A stretch of DNA of 64,000 nucleotides from Flavobacteriales bacterium (lineage in GTDB: Bacteria > Bacteroidota > Bacteroidia > Flavobacteriales_E > Vicingaceae), in NCBI GenBank assembly GCA_013359255.1, contig JABWCF010000002.1, positions 211,862 to 275,861 on the forward strand, written 5' to 3'. This document shows, piece after piece, positions 36,957 through 46,271 of the stretch (its first letter is position 1; each line of letters begins with the position of its first letter). The position numbers were made by a program, and so were the translations under genes. The notes under the pieces were generated by a model. It saw only the letters and a program-made list of their open reading frames with translations. It did no database searches and was not told the DNA's origin.

Positions 36957-39698
36957 TTAAGTGGTTTTTATTTTTTTATTTACAGAAAATGCATAGTCAA
37001 AAACCGTAGTTAGCAATTTATTTTGCCTTGTGGCATGTGCCTTATACGAACCTGTGGCTGGGCTTCCGCTGGCTGGTAAAGTTACAGGAATTAAATTTTT
37101 TTTCGGAAACATTCTGTTTATATGTAACCACGCCCCCATATTTTCGGGTTCTTCTTGTACCCACAAAAATTTAGTTGAAGAAGAGTACTTTTTTAATATG
37201 AGTTCCACTTGTTTTTGCGGAAAAGGGTAAAGTTGTTCTATTCGAATAAGGGCTAAATTTTTGATAGAAAGCGATTCTCTTTTTTCTGCTAATTCGTAGT
37301 AAATTTTTCCTGTACAGAAGGCTATTACATCTGTGTTTTTAGGGTTTACAAACTCATCGTCTATTACTTCTTTAAACCCTCCTTTGGTAAAATCAGAAAT
37401 AGGCGAGAGGCATTTTGGGTGTCGGAGTAAACTTTTTGGAGTAAAAACAATGAGAGGTTTTCTGAAATCTTGAATTAATTGTCTTCTTAGTAAATGAAAA
37501 AAATTAGCAGGGCTGGTACAATTTGCTATCAGCATATTATTTTCGGCACAGTTAATTAAAAAGCGTTCTATTCTTGCACTGGAGTGTTCGGCTCCCTGCC
37601 CTTCGTATCCGTGCGGAAGCAACATCACTAGTCCGTTAAAGGTATTCCATTTCTCTTCGGCACTGGAAATAAATTGGTCTATAATAATTTGTGCTCCGTT
37701 AAAAAAATCGCCAAACTGTGCTTCCCAAACGGTAAGGGTTTTGGGCGAAACCATTGCGTAGCCATACTCATAGCCCAATACACCATACTCAGAAAGCAAT
37801 GAGTTGTAAATGTAAAATGGAGCCTGTGCAGGGGCAATGTTTGCCAAAGGAATATATTCTTCTTCCGAATCCTCTACTTTAACAACAGCATGTCTGTGCG
37901 AAAAAGTGCCTCTCTCCACATCTTGTCCCGAAATGCGTACGGCAAATCCCTGATGAAGCAAACTGGCATAAGCCATTAGCTCGCCCATGGCCCAGTCTAG
38001 CAGGTTGGTTTCGTTAAGCATTTTAAAGCGATCTTCGAAGAGGCGTATGGATTTATTGAAGAATTTTTTATTGGCAGGAAGAGTAGTAAGAATAAGCCCC
38101 AGCATTTTAAATTCTTTTTCGGAAATAGCGGTTTCGACCGATTTTTCAAAATCTGTATCCTTTGCCTTACGAATATCTTTCCAAATACTTTCTAGAAATG
38201 AGGTAATTCTTGCTTTGTCAATGTTTTTGGCTTCTTCTAACTTTTTTTGAAGCAGATGGTTAAATTCTTTTTCAATATTTTTTCCTTCTTCTTGGGTTAA
38301 AATATTTTCTTGTACCAAGCGATTTAAATAAATTTCGCTTGCATTGGGGTGTTTTGCTATGGCCTTGTACAGCAGGGGTTGTGTAAAGCGAGGTTCGTCC
38401 CCCTCATTATGTCCGTATTTGCGATAACATAGGAGGTCTATAAAAACATCGCGGTTAAAACGCTGTCTAAATTCGAGGGCTATTTTTACGGTTTGGCAAA
38501 CAGCCTCTACATCATCGCCATTTACGTGGAATACCGGAGAAAGTGTAACTTTAGCCACATCGGTACAGTAGGTGCTGGAGCGTCCATCGATGTAGTTTGT
38601 GGTAAATCCTACCTGATTGTTGATTACAATATGTACGGTACCTCCGGTTTGATAACCTTTTAGTTTCGACATTTGAATTACTTCATAAACAATACCTTGT
38701 GCGGCAATAGCTGCATCTCCGTGTATAAGGACGGGTACAATTTGGTTGAAATGGTTGTGGTGTGCATCAATTTTGGCCCGGACCATTCCTTCTACTACTG
38801 CATTTACAGCTTCCAAATGCGAGGGATTAGGAGAGAGAGTTAAATTTACCACATTGCCCTTTTTTGTTTTGATGGAGCAAGAATAACCTAAGTGATATTT
38901 TACATCACCATCAAAAAAATGGTCTTCATATTCTTTTCCTTCAAATTCGCTAAAAATATTTTCGTAGGGTTTATTAAAAATAGTGGCCAACACATTTAGC
39001 CTTCCTCGGTGTGCCATGCCTACAATAAACTCGTTAATTCCTATGTTAGAGCCCTGTTCGATAAGTGTATCTAGTGCCGGAATAAGAGTTTCCCCCCCTT
39101 CTAAAGAGAAGCGTTTTTGGCCTACAAATTTTTTATGTAAAAATTGTTCAAAAGTGGCTGCCTGGTTTAGTTTTTTAAAAATATGTTTTTTGTCTTCTTC
39201 TAAAAAAGTTGGGCGGTTTTTTAATTCTATTTTATTACGCAACCAATTTACCGTTTCAGGGTTACGCATATACATATACTCTATTCCAATAGATTGGCAG
39301 TAGGTAAGTTCTAAATGATTTATAATTTCAGAAAGGGTAGCGGCACCTATACCTACCTCAGTTCCTGCCTGAAAAACCGTACTTAAGTCCTTGGCCTCTA
39401 ATCCAAAATTTTCGATGGCTAGCGTAGGAGCGTATTTTCTGCGTTCGCGTACTGGATTGGTTTTGGTAAACAAGTGCCCTCTTGAACGGTAGGCATTTAT
39501 AAGTGTAATTACATTAAATTCTTTTTGAAAGTTAGAGGGAATATTGCCTGTTGTTTCAACGTTTTTACGGGCAAATTCAAAACCATCAAAAAATTCTTTC
39601 CAGCTATTATCAACTGATTGAGGGTTTGCTAAGTATTGTTTAAACAGCGTATCTATGCTCTCCGGGTCGGCATTGCTTAAAAACGAAAATTTATCCAT
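36957..39698 (-). CDS. odhA: 2-oxoglutarate dehydrogenase E1
   Basis: A 913-residue thiamine-diphosphate E1 that decarboxylates 2-oxoglutarate and passes succinyl to OdhB. Motifs: GMAHRGRLNVL, the ThDP/Mg region HGDAAIAAQGIVYE with NNQVGFTTN, and the C-terminal transketolase-like domain with GYEGQGAEHSSARIERFL. First gene of odhAB. The family's E2-binding N-terminal motif (FLSNADPESIDTLF) is present, so the start is sound. A diverged FNR-like box lies 54-67 bp upstream. Confidence 0.96.
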   Translation of the reverse strand: MDKFSFLSNADPESIDTLFKQYLANPQSVDNSWKEFFDGFEFARKNVETTGNIPSNFQKEFNVITLINAYRSRGHLFTKTNPVRERRKYAPTLAIENFGLEAKDLSTVFQAGTEVGIGAATLSEIINHLELTYCQSIGIEYMYMRNPETVNWLRNKIELKNRPTFLEEDKKHIFKKLNQAATFEQFLHKKFVGQKRFSLEGGETLIPALDTLIEQGSNIGINEFIVGMAHRGRLNVLATIFNKPYENIFSEFEGKEYEDHFFDGDVKYHLGYSCSIKTKKGNVVNLTLSPNPSHLEAVNAVVEGMVRAKIDAHHNHFNQIVPVLIHGDAAIAAQGIVYEVIQMSKLKGYQTGGTVHIVINNQVGFTTNYIDGRSSTYCTDVAKVTLSPVFHVNGDDVEAVCQTVKIALEFRQRFNRDVFIDLLCYRKYGHNEGDEPRFTQPLLYKAIAKHPNASEIYLNRLVQENILTQEEGKNIEKEFNHLLQKKLEEAKNIDKARITSFLESIWKDIRKAKDTDFEKSVETAISEKEFKMLGLILTTLPANKKFFNKSIRLFEDRFKMLNETNLLDWAMGELMAYASLLHQGFAVRISGQDVERGTFSHRHAVVKVEDSEEEYIPLANIAPAQAPFYIYNSLLSEYGVLGYEYGYAMVSPKTLTVWEAQFGDFFNGAQIIIDQFISSAEEKWNTFNGLVMLLPHGYEGQGAEHSSARIERFLINCAENNMLIANCTSPANFFHLLRRQLIQDFRKPLIVFTPKSLLRHPKCLSPISDFTKGGFKEVIDDEFVNPKNTDVIAFCTGKIYYELAEKRESLSIKNLALIRIEQLYPFPQKQVELILKKYSSSTKFLWVQEEPENMGAWLHINRMFPKKNLIPVTLPASGSPATGSYKAHATRQNKLLTTVFDYAFSVNKKIKTT

Positions 39699-39837
39699 TG
39701 AAATCGCTTAATGAGTGGGCTACAAAATAAAGAAATATTTAACCAAAATATATGATGTGTATCCAAGTTAGATGTTGGTCGTTTATTTTTCTTTAAACAA
39801 ACCATATTACTATTTGTTTGCATTTAGCGGCAGATTT

Positions 39838-39854
39838 CTGTTTTATAAAAACAG
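39838..39854. promoter_or_regulatory. 17-bp palindrome upstream of norC
   Basis: CTGTTTT-ATA-AAAACAG, perfect 7-bp arms, in the 249-bp region between odhA and norC, about 94 bp before norC. It could be an operator or a small hairpin. A partial FNR-like box (ATGATGTGTATCCA, 39752-39765) is in the same gap, nearer odhA. Confidence 0.35.
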
Positions 39855-39947
39855 GTTTCCAATAAATGTTGGTTTTATTTTATTGCTTTGCGATTTGTTA
39901 AAATTGTTTTTACATATTTTCGCACACAGAAAAAGGTATTATATTTA

Positions 39948-40382
39948 ATGAGTCCAAACCCCAACGTAAAAGGCAACAGATTGGTAATTACATTACTAGT
40001 TTGTATGTTTATTATCTATAATATTTTTGTTTACACCGGAGCACAACCCAAGGAAATGCCCATAATGAGTGAAAAAGCCATCAAAGGGCAACAACTTTAT
40101 CAGGATAATAATTGTACGGCCTGCCATCAACTTTACGGATTAGGTGGGTATTTGGGCCCCGACCTTACTAATGTAATTTCTGCAACAGGTAAGGGAGAAA
40201 TGTACGTAAAAGCTTTTTTAAACAGCGGGGTAAAATCTATGCCCAAATTCAATTTTACCGAAGAGGAAAAAGAGGCCATTGTAGAATATTTGTCGGAAGT
40301 AGATAAAACAGGCTATTTCCCTAATTACGAAGCCGAAAAAAAACCAAACGGTTGGGTAAAAATTAAAACCAAACACAAATGA
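39948..40382 (+). CDS. norC: Nitric oxide reductase subunit C-like cytochrome c
   Basis: A 144-residue membrane-anchored cytochrome c: one N-terminal helix (about 12-30), then a periplasmic haem-c domain with CTACH (Cys56, Cys59, His60) and the probable axial Met98 in SMPKF. LYGLGGYLGPDLTN matches the NorC pattern. It passes electrons to NorB. The frame is open to 39888, but the ATG at 39948 gives the usual short N-tail. The stop overlaps norB by 4 bp. Confidence 0.88.
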   Translation: MSPNPNVKGNRLVITLLVCMFIIYNIFVYTGAQPKEMPIMSEKAIKGQQLYQDNNCTACHQLYGLGGYLGPDLTNVISATGKGEMYVKAFLNSGVKSMPKFNFTEEEKEAIVEYLSEVDKTGYFPNYEAEKKPNGWVKIKTKHK

Positions 40383-41710
40383 AGAGAATAAGTTTACTTT
40401 TTATTGCAATGGCTTTATTGGCATTGTTGGTGGGTGCAATGTTTGGTGTGCTGGCGGGTATACAGTATATTTTTCCCGAATTTTTAAAAGAAACGATAGC
40501 TTTTAATAAGATGCGCCCTTTCCATGTAAGCACTGTAGTGGGTTGGATTATTTTGTGTGCAACAGGAGGCATCTATTATTATTTGCAAGAGGTACTAAAC
40601 ACTACGCTCTATTCTTCCAAATTACTTAAAACGCATTTTATCATTTTTGTAGTTTGTGCCATTGCGGTTTACATCTCTTTTGCTACCGGTAAAATGGGCG
40701 GAAGGGAATATATGGAGTATTTTCCACTCATTACCCTGCCCATTTTAATTGGCTGGATTTTATTTGGTATAAATTATTTTAAAACTACATTAAAGCAAAT
40801 ACAAAATTGGCCTGTTTATTTATGGATGTGGGGAACAGGAATTGTTTTTATGACGTATCATTTTACCGAAGCACATTTTTGGCTCATTCCTTATTTCCGC
40901 GAAAATTTTATTAAAGATTTTGCCGTGCAATGGAAATCGTATGGCTCTTTTGTTGGCTCTTGGAATATGTTAGTTTACGGCACATCGGTTTTTTTAATGG
41001 CCAAGGTAAAAGGAAACGAATCGGTGGCTTGCGGTAAAAAGGCTTTCTTTTTCTATTTTCTGGGCTTGTTTAATTTAATGTTGGGTTGGGCTCACCATTC
41101 TTATATTGTACCCACCGTTCCGTGGATAAGGTATTTAGCTTACGGAGTAAGTATGACGGAGTGGATTATCTTTTTTTCCATACTCCGCGACTGGAAAAAA
41201 ATGCTTTCTGCCGATGAAAAAATAAAAAATAATTTATCCTATCAATTTTTGGTTTCAACCGAATTTTGGGTTTGCATTAATTTATTCATAGCCCTTCTTA
41301 TTTCTATTCCTTACATCAACTATTATACGCATGGCACACATATTACTGTTTTGCATAGTATGGGAACTACTATTGGCATTAATACTTCCATTCTGCTTGC
41401 TTCGGTTATATTCATTGTGAATAGGGCCATGCCACAGGTTACAGAACAGTTTAAAAAACAAATTCTTTCGGGTTTTTGGATTCTGAATATTTCTTTATTA
41501 GTTTTTCTATGTAGCCTTTTGTGGAGCGGAATAAAAAGAAGTATTTGGATGTATTTTAGTGAAAACCCAGTTCCGTTTGGTAGTATGCAAGAGGATCTTC
41601 AGTCGGTTATGTACGTATTTCTGCTTTCGGGATTAGGAATTTTAACAGGGCTACTTTTCATTGCTTTTCCTTTGCTCAAAAGAGGAATACTTCCTCTAAC
41701 TAAGAAATAA
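40379..41710 (+). CDS. norB: NorB-like haem-copper nitric oxide reductase, divergent active site
   Basis: A 443-residue, about 12-helix membrane protein paired with norC, in the cNOR group of haem-copper oxidases. Hand alignment to Pseudomonas NorB is convincing over the whole length. Conserved: His49 (low-spin haem), paired His239-His240 (FeB), Glu261, the NYYTHGT motif and His326 (haem b3). Different: the third FeB histidine aligns with Tyr188, the nearby essential Glu with Val192, and the second low-spin haem His with Met328. Extra His161, Glu164 and His166 occur in the loop before. It may reduce NO with an altered metal centre, or do a related reaction. Confidence 0.8.
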   Translation: MKRISLLFIAMALLALLVGAMFGVLAGIQYIFPEFLKETIAFNKMRPFHVSTVVGWIILCATGGIYYYLQEVLNTTLYSSKLLKTHFIIFVVCAIAVYISFATGKMGGREYMEYFPLITLPILIGWILFGINYFKTTLKQIQNWPVYLWMWGTGIVFMTYHFTEAHFWLIPYFRENFIKDFAVQWKSYGSFVGSWNMLVYGTSVFLMAKVKGNESVACGKKAFFFYFLGLFNLMLGWAHHSYIVPTVPWIRYLAYGVSMTEWIIFFSILRDWKKMLSADEKIKNNLSYQFLVSTEFWVCINLFIALLISIPYINYYTHGTHITVLHSMGTTIGINTSILLASVIFIVNRAMPQVTEQFKKQILSGFWILNISLLVFLCSLLWSGIKRSIWMYFSENPVPFGSMQEDLQSVMYVFLLSGLGILTGLLFIAFPLLKRGILPLTKK

Positions 41711-41830
41711 AAGTATTTACTTGCATGAATTGAACAGTATTTAGTGAATATTAAGTTTTTCACATAATAAATCAACAGATAAAATTTTTGTACCTTGGCG
41801 TCCGTTAATTTAAAAAAAGAATAAAAGTCA

Positions 41831-42454
41831 TTGAAAAAAATAACCACTATACTACTTCTTGTTTTTTTTGTAGCTATACTAAAGGCTCAAACCCCTCTTT
41901 CTCTTTATGGAATTGATGTTTTAAAAACAGAAATAACAAAGAAAGACGTAGCATGGGAATCGGGTTTCGAGAATAACCAGTTGGTATATAAACAAGCTTT
42001 GAGCGAGGGACTACCCTTAGCCACCGTACTAAAAACGACTGATAATGAATACCAATTTAAAACCGACCGAGGGAACTACGAAAATATGGGAGAGCGTTTT
42101 CAGTTGGTGTACAATTATCTTTTCGAAAAATTTGGGAACCCTAGTTTAATTGAAACAGCCGAAGGAGGATACTTGCGAGATGCCCGCCTGAAAAGAAAAG
42201 AAAACGGAGAAGTTTATTTTTTAATTCCGGAATGGGATTGGGATAAAAACCAGGCCATGGAGGATAAAGGAGAGGAACTATCGGCTCATGCGGCCTATAG
42301 AAAAATTTCCTTTTATAAAGATTTTGTAAAGTGCGAGTGGGACGTAATGCAAAAATACGGAGTAATAATTCGCGTTCACTGGCAACGAAGCGGCATTGTT
42401 TTATCGGTACATAATTATAGCGGAGCCGAAGAAGCTTCTAAAAAGAAGCCTTAA
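41831..42454 (+). CDS. Exported hypothetical protein
   Basis: I do not recognise this 207-residue protein. It has a signal peptide (about 1-19, ending KAQ), starts with TTG, and the mature part is charged and Trp-containing (PEWDWDKNQAMED). No Cys lipobox. It is separated by 120 bp from norB and runs convergently with the aromatic-degradation cluster (9 bp between the ends). Confidence 0.6.
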   Translation: MKKITTILLLVFFVAILKAQTPLSLYGIDVLKTEITKKDVAWESGFENNQLVYKQALSEGLPLATVLKTTDNEYQFKTDRGNYENMGERFQLVYNYLFEKFGNPSLIETAEGGYLRDARLKRKENGEVYFLIPEWDWDKNQAMEDKGEELSAHAAYRKISFYKDFVKCEWDVMQKYGVIIRVHWQRSGIVLSVHNYSGAEEASKKKP

Positions 42455-42463
42455 TCAATTCGT

Positions 42464-43237
42464 TTATTTATTTTTCCAGTCAGGTTTTCTTTTTTCCAAA
42501 AAAGCGTTTATGCCTTCGTTGGCATCTTCTGTATTCATTAATTGATTTACGTACATATACTCTAACTGCGGAAGAAAATTACTGAGGATATGGTTAAATT
42601 TAATACGCGAAGCTTTTACGGCAAACCTTAGTGATAAAGCACTTTTGGGAAGTATATACTGTTCTATCCACGCATTGGTTTCGGTATCCAGTGCATTTTT
42701 ATCATGAAACAATTCATTAATTAACCCCATGTTTTTTGCTTCTTCGGCAGAAACCGATTTGCCTGTAAGCAATAATTCTTCGGCACGAGATAATCCTATT
42801 TTTTCGGGTAAAATAATAGAAGCCGGAGGGGGAAAAACACCCAACACAATTTCGGGTTGACCAAATTTTGCAGTGGCATCAGCAAAAATCTGGTTACACA
42901 TGATGGCCAATTCCATACCACCGCCTAAACATTGTCCGTTCACTTTTGCAAGGGTTGGAATAGCCATATCCCTCAGCGAATAAAAAAGTTGATGAAAGCC
43001 ACGCAACATGGCTGCGGCCATGTCTTTTTGGTGTTCTTCTACACTGGCTCCAAACGAAAAATGTTTTCCTGCTCCTTCAAAAATAATCAGTTTTAAGTTT
43101 TCGTTTTTAGCAAATTCGTTGAACTGTTGTTGTATCTCTTCCATCATTACATGGTCGAGTACATTGCCTTTTCCATCGTCTAAAATAATTTGAGCAACAG
43201 AATCATTGTGTGTATAGTTGAGTTTTATTTTTTCCAT
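42464..43237 (-). CDS. dch: Cyclohexa-1,5-diene-1-carbonyl-CoA hydratase
   Basis: A 257-residue enoyl-CoA-hydratase-fold enzyme that adds water to the dienoyl-CoA made by benzoyl-CoA reductase, giving 6-hydroxycyclohex-1-ene-1-carbonyl-CoA. The HFSFGASVEEH motif (about 59-69) is a hallmark that separates Dch from ordinary crotonases; the oxyanion-hole GGGMELA segment follows. It lies 3 bp after oah, as expected for a benzoyl-CoA operon. General crotonase is the alternative, but the context and motif argue strongly for Dch. Confidence 0.88.
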   Translation of the reverse strand: MEKIKLNYTHNDSVAQIILDDGKGNVLDHVMMEEIQQQFNEFAKNENLKLIIFEGAGKHFSFGASVEEHQKDMAAAMLRGFHQLFYSLRDMAIPTLAKVNGQCLGGGMELAIMCNQIFADATAKFGQPEIVLGVFPPPASIILPEKIGLSRAEELLLTGKSVSAEEAKNMGLINELFHDKNALDTETNAWIEQYILPKSALSLRFAVKASRIKFNHILSNFLPQLEYMYVNQLMNTEDANEGINAFLEKRKPDWKNK

Positions 43238-43240
43238 TTT

Positions 43241-44344
43241 TTATGCTTTAGCGGCTTTAAACTGGGGAGAAATGGCACGGTGCATTTCATCGTTCCATTC
43301 TTTGCCTTGTGCCAGTAACTGACGAAGTTTTACAAAATCAATTTCACGGTCGTTTTTCGGCCCTTCGTTAAAGGCTCGGAAACCTGCTTTAGCTTCCGTC
43401 ATCATGTTTAGTGCTAACCATTCGCGGCTGCTTTCCTTGTTCATATCCCAATGTTCCAGTTTTTTCTTACGAACCTCTGTTAGTGTTTTGTGCAGGCAAT
43501 TTGGGAAGGTGTGTAATAGTTTTGCAATTAAATGATTTACGGTTTCATCTAACTTCGATAAATCTACAACTCCTTTTGCCATTAGTTCTTTTCCTTTTGC
43601 CAGTTCTTCTCCTGTTTTCATGGCTCCAAAAATAACTCTGCCGTATTCATCGGCATATTTATCAATGTTTACCAAAGGGTTTGCAATAAATTTTCCATCA
43701 ACTTTTAATGCGGGAGCAATATCTGTAATTAACCCAATATTCAAAGCCTGATGAGCTGTCCATGGTTCACAAAGAGTTAATGATGCCATAGCTCTTTCTA
43801 CTCCAATGTATAGGTGTAAAAAATCGGTTGCTCCGCCAATGGCAGCACTACCGTGTTTGGGTCCGGCTTGTCCAAAACGAGCTAAGTCTGATGCAACTGT
43901 AAAGTCGCAAGCCATTCCAATTTCTTGTCCTCCGCCAATTCTCATTCCGTTAACACGCGAAATAACCGGTTTTTCGCATTTTAGAATGGCCGAAACCATA
44001 TCGTTGAACAAACGCATGTATTGTGAGTATTCTTGTGGGTTTCCTGAATAGTACTCTGCGTACTCTTTTGTATTGCCTCCGGTACAAAAGGCTTTATCTT
44101 CTACTCCGGTAAATACAACGGCTACCACACTTCTGTCGTTAGAGGCTTCGCCAAAGGCTAATATAATTTCTTTAACTGCTTTGGTGGTGTACGAGTTGTA
44201 TTGTTTGGGGTTATTTAAAATTATCCATGCATTGTATAGTCCTTCTACGGGTTTTCCATCGGTATTGATGCATGGGCGTTTTTCAAAAATAATATCGGTG
44301 TATTGGTAACCTTCTATGAGGTTGTGATTTTTTAATGAATTCAT
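43241..44344 (-). CDS. oah: 6-oxocyclohex-1-ene-1-carbonyl-CoA hydrolase (ring opening)
   Basis: A 367-residue crotonase-superfamily hydrolase that opens the ring of 6-oxocyclohex-1-ene-1-carbonyl-CoA to 3-hydroxypimelyl-CoA. It is the Oah/BamA type, used as a marker gene for anaerobic aromatic degradation. Diagnostic segments: NPKQYNSYTTKAVKEI, KAFCTGGNTKEYAEYY, GMRIGGGQEIGMACDF and the extended C-terminal half that ordinary hydratases lack. Preceded by a candidate FNR-like promoter at 44370-44413. Confidence 0.94.
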   Translation of the reverse strand: MNSLKNHNLIEGYQYTDIIFEKRPCINTDGKPVEGLYNAWIILNNPKQYNSYTTKAVKEIILAFGEASNDRSVVAVVFTGVEDKAFCTGGNTKEYAEYYSGNPQEYSQYMRLFNDMVSAILKCEKPVISRVNGMRIGGGQEIGMACDFTVASDLARFGQAGPKHGSAAIGGATDFLHLYIGVERAMASLTLCEPWTAHQALNIGLITDIAPALKVDGKFIANPLVNIDKYADEYGRVIFGAMKTGEELAKGKELMAKGVVDLSKLDETVNHLIAKLLHTFPNCLHKTLTEVRKKKLEHWDMNKESSREWLALNMMTEAKAGFRAFNEGPKNDREIDFVKLRQLLAQGKEWNDEMHRAISPQFKAAKA

Positions 44345-44369
44345 AAAATTTTCTTTTTTTGAGTGCTCT

Positions 44370-44413
44370 CAAAATTGAGCAATGATAGGAGTAAAAAACA
44401 TGATTGGTATCAT
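44370..44413 (-). promoter_or_regulatory. Candidate FNR/CRP-type box and promoter of oah
   Basis: Palindrome ATGATTGGTATCAT (44400-44413) has the TGAT-N4-ATCA core of FNR/DNR-family sites. On the minus strand a CAATTTTG (44370-44377), one base from TAnnTTTG, lies downstream; a start point near 44364 would put the box centre about 42 bp upstream, the usual activating position. A nearly identical box stands before bcrC at 63974-63987. Confidence 0.6.
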
Positions 44414-44495
44414 AAATTGAATAAGCAAAAAGCTCGTTTTCCAATATGTGTAAGCATCCCCTTTTTAGTACAATGCTAAAGTAGATAAAAAATAG

Positions 44496-44697
44496 TTATT
44501 TTATCATACACGGACTTTTTCCTTTTAAGGATTTATGTGGTCTTACATTATTATAATCATCTATCCATTCGGAAGTAATTTCTCCTACTTGATCAATATT
44601 TTCAAACAGATAAGCATATAGTACATTGTTTCTAAATATTCTATTAAACACTTCGTTTATTTTACTCATCGGAAAGGTCTGTACAAAACCCTTGAGG
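44496..44697 (-). pseudogene. IS3-family transposase tail fused to a had gene fragment
   Basis: In the 410-bp gap between oah and the next gene, the minus-strand frame ending at 44496-44498 reads NNVLYAYLFENIDQVGEIT, then EWIDDYNNVRPHKSLKGKSP: the C-terminal end of an IS3-type (rve) transposase. Directly in front, in the same frame, are about 18 residues (KGFVQTFPMSKINEVF) equivalent to the C-terminal part of Had. There is no transposase N-terminus, no start codon for a full gene and no recognisable IS ends, so this is a remnant of a rearrangement. Confidence 0.85.
44644..44697 (-). repeat. Duplicated had 3' segment flanking an island
   Basis: About 54 bp with only about five mismatches to 47893-47946 within had, in the same orientation; the first 35 bases are identical. 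The encoded residues differ at two positions (LKGF instead of IKDF). The two copies bracket the 44698-47892 segment as direct repeats. Confidence 0.85.
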
Positions 44698-44754
44698 TTC
44701 GTTCGGGTTTGTTTCTACAGTTAACAGGATTAAAAAATAGAATATGAAATTTGA

Positions 44755-46269
44755 CTATTCTTTCACAAATCGTACTGCATGAGTATTATTATTTTCGTAC
44801 AAATGCAGCACATACAAACCAGAGGGCAATGTCTGCACACTTATTGGTTCTCCTGTATAGAGGCCTATACATACAACTTGCCCTCTATTGTTTACGATAT
44901 TATAAGAAAGTGGACCTGCAATATTTTTAAGGTAAAGGCTTGTGCTGGTTGGATTAGGATAACAAATAGGTTTTTCATTTTTATGTGGTAATGTATTTGT
45001 AAACACCATAGCACCTGTGCTATCTAATTTTATTAATACAATATTATAGTTCAAATCGTTTATATGCCTGCATACTGAAGCAGCTACGAGTACTCCACCG
45101 TCTGATGTTGCTTTAAGTGTTGTGGCTGCATATAGAAATGTATCCGGCATAGTAATTACTTTTTGCCAATAAACATTTCCTTCTATATCGGTTTTAATAA
45201 CTACTACTTTTGTATTAGGTATATTTATGCAGCCAAGTTGTTCGCAATGAGTAGTTCCGGCCATATAAATTTCATTTTTATCATTTACATCAAGTGATTT
45301 AAATGTGGCCGGAAATTTAGAAATGGTAGGGTGCAGGGCATAATAATGATGCATATTTTTAGCGATAAATTTTTTATTTACTTCAATAAATCCCAAATTG
45401 GTAAAGCAGGTATTATAGGTAGGGCAAAGCAAAATAGCGGCAGCCATTAAAAATGTAGAATCAGTATAAGCGGATGAATTATTTCTTATATCGGCAAGCC
45501 AAGCGTTGGGGCCTAGCGGATTGTTGTTGTATTCGGGCAGGTTGCTTTGGTAATCAACCGTGTCGAAAGGCTGTAATGTAAAATCACTTTTTCTAATCGG
45601 CAAAGCCACGTTAGTTTGCCCATATTGACCGATATTCATGCCAATAACGAAAATACTGTCTTTTTGTAAATTGAGAAAATGTGGATAGGAACTCGACCAA
45701 TAATATTGTTGATGAGCAAGACTGTCAATATGCAGTATATTAAAACTCTTGTCCATAAGCATAAAATGATCATAGTCTACAGAAAAATTTACAGCATTAA
45801 AATACCAACCTGCATACATAAGAGTATCGGTATTGTAAAAACCCAAATCGTAGGGAGTGTAAACAAAATCTGGTCTATATAATTCTTTATAGGCAAGCAA
45901 CTGAAGATTTTCATTAAACTTCATAAATACCGTTGAAAACTCTGGAGTCGGTAAATTTTTTACCAGTTTGCCAAACAACATATATATGCCATCATTATAC
46001 TCGTACATACTAATAGAACGCAGCGAATCTAAAAAAAGAGTGGAAATAATAATACCTGTAGCATCAATTTTAAGTATGTGCGAATAATAATAATTCGTTA
46101 CCGTATCATAACTACAGTAATTTACGTAGTAACAATTTTCATATTCAATTATACGTTGTGGTATATCCTGTGTGTTTGTATCTCCTACACTAAGCAAAAA
46201 TGACTGTGCAACAAGATGCCCCCCTGCCACACAGCACCATGTCAAATATATAACAACAATAAAACGCAT
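44755..46269 (-). CDS. T9SS-exported hypothetical protein
   Basis: A 504-residue secreted protein with a signal peptide (about 1-21) and a type A T9SS sorting tail (CYPNPTSTSLYLKN, then LPSGLYVLHLYEN). The middle has repeated beta-strand blades with HILKIDATG, VIKTDIEGN and LIKLDSTGA motifs, suggesting a beta-propeller. Function unknown. It lies in the island between had and oah, 2 bp after the lipoprotein gene, so the two are likely co-transcribed. Confidence 0.7.
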   Translation of the reverse strand: MRFIVVIYLTWCCVAGGHLVAQSFLLSVGDTNTQDIPQRIIEYENCYYVNYCSYDTVTNYYYSHILKIDATGIIISTLFLDSLRSISMYEYNDGIYMLFGKLVKNLPTPEFSTVFMKFNENLQLLAYKELYRPDFVYTPYDLGFYNTDTLMYAGWYFNAVNFSVDYDHFMLMDKSFNILHIDSLAHQQYYWSSSYPHFLNLQKDSIFVIGMNIGQYGQTNVALPIRKSDFTLQPFDTVDYQSNLPEYNNNPLGPNAWLADIRNNSSAYTDSTFLMAAAILLCPTYNTCFTNLGFIEVNKKFIAKNMHHYYALHPTISKFPATFKSLDVNDKNEIYMAGTTHCEQLGCINIPNTKVVVIKTDIEGNVYWQKVITMPDTFLYAATTLKATSDGGVLVAASVCRHINDLNYNIVLIKLDSTGAMVFTNTLPHKNEKPICYPNPTSTSLYLKNIAGPLSYNIVNNRGQVVCIGLYTGEPISVQTLPSGLYVLHLYENNNTHAVRFVKE

Positions 46270-46271
46270 TT

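Noticed and set aside
40379..41710. cbb3-type cytochrome oxidase
   Set aside because: The length, the NorC partner, the conserved glutamate 261 and the NYYTHGT segment fit NO reductase; oxidase partners are absent.
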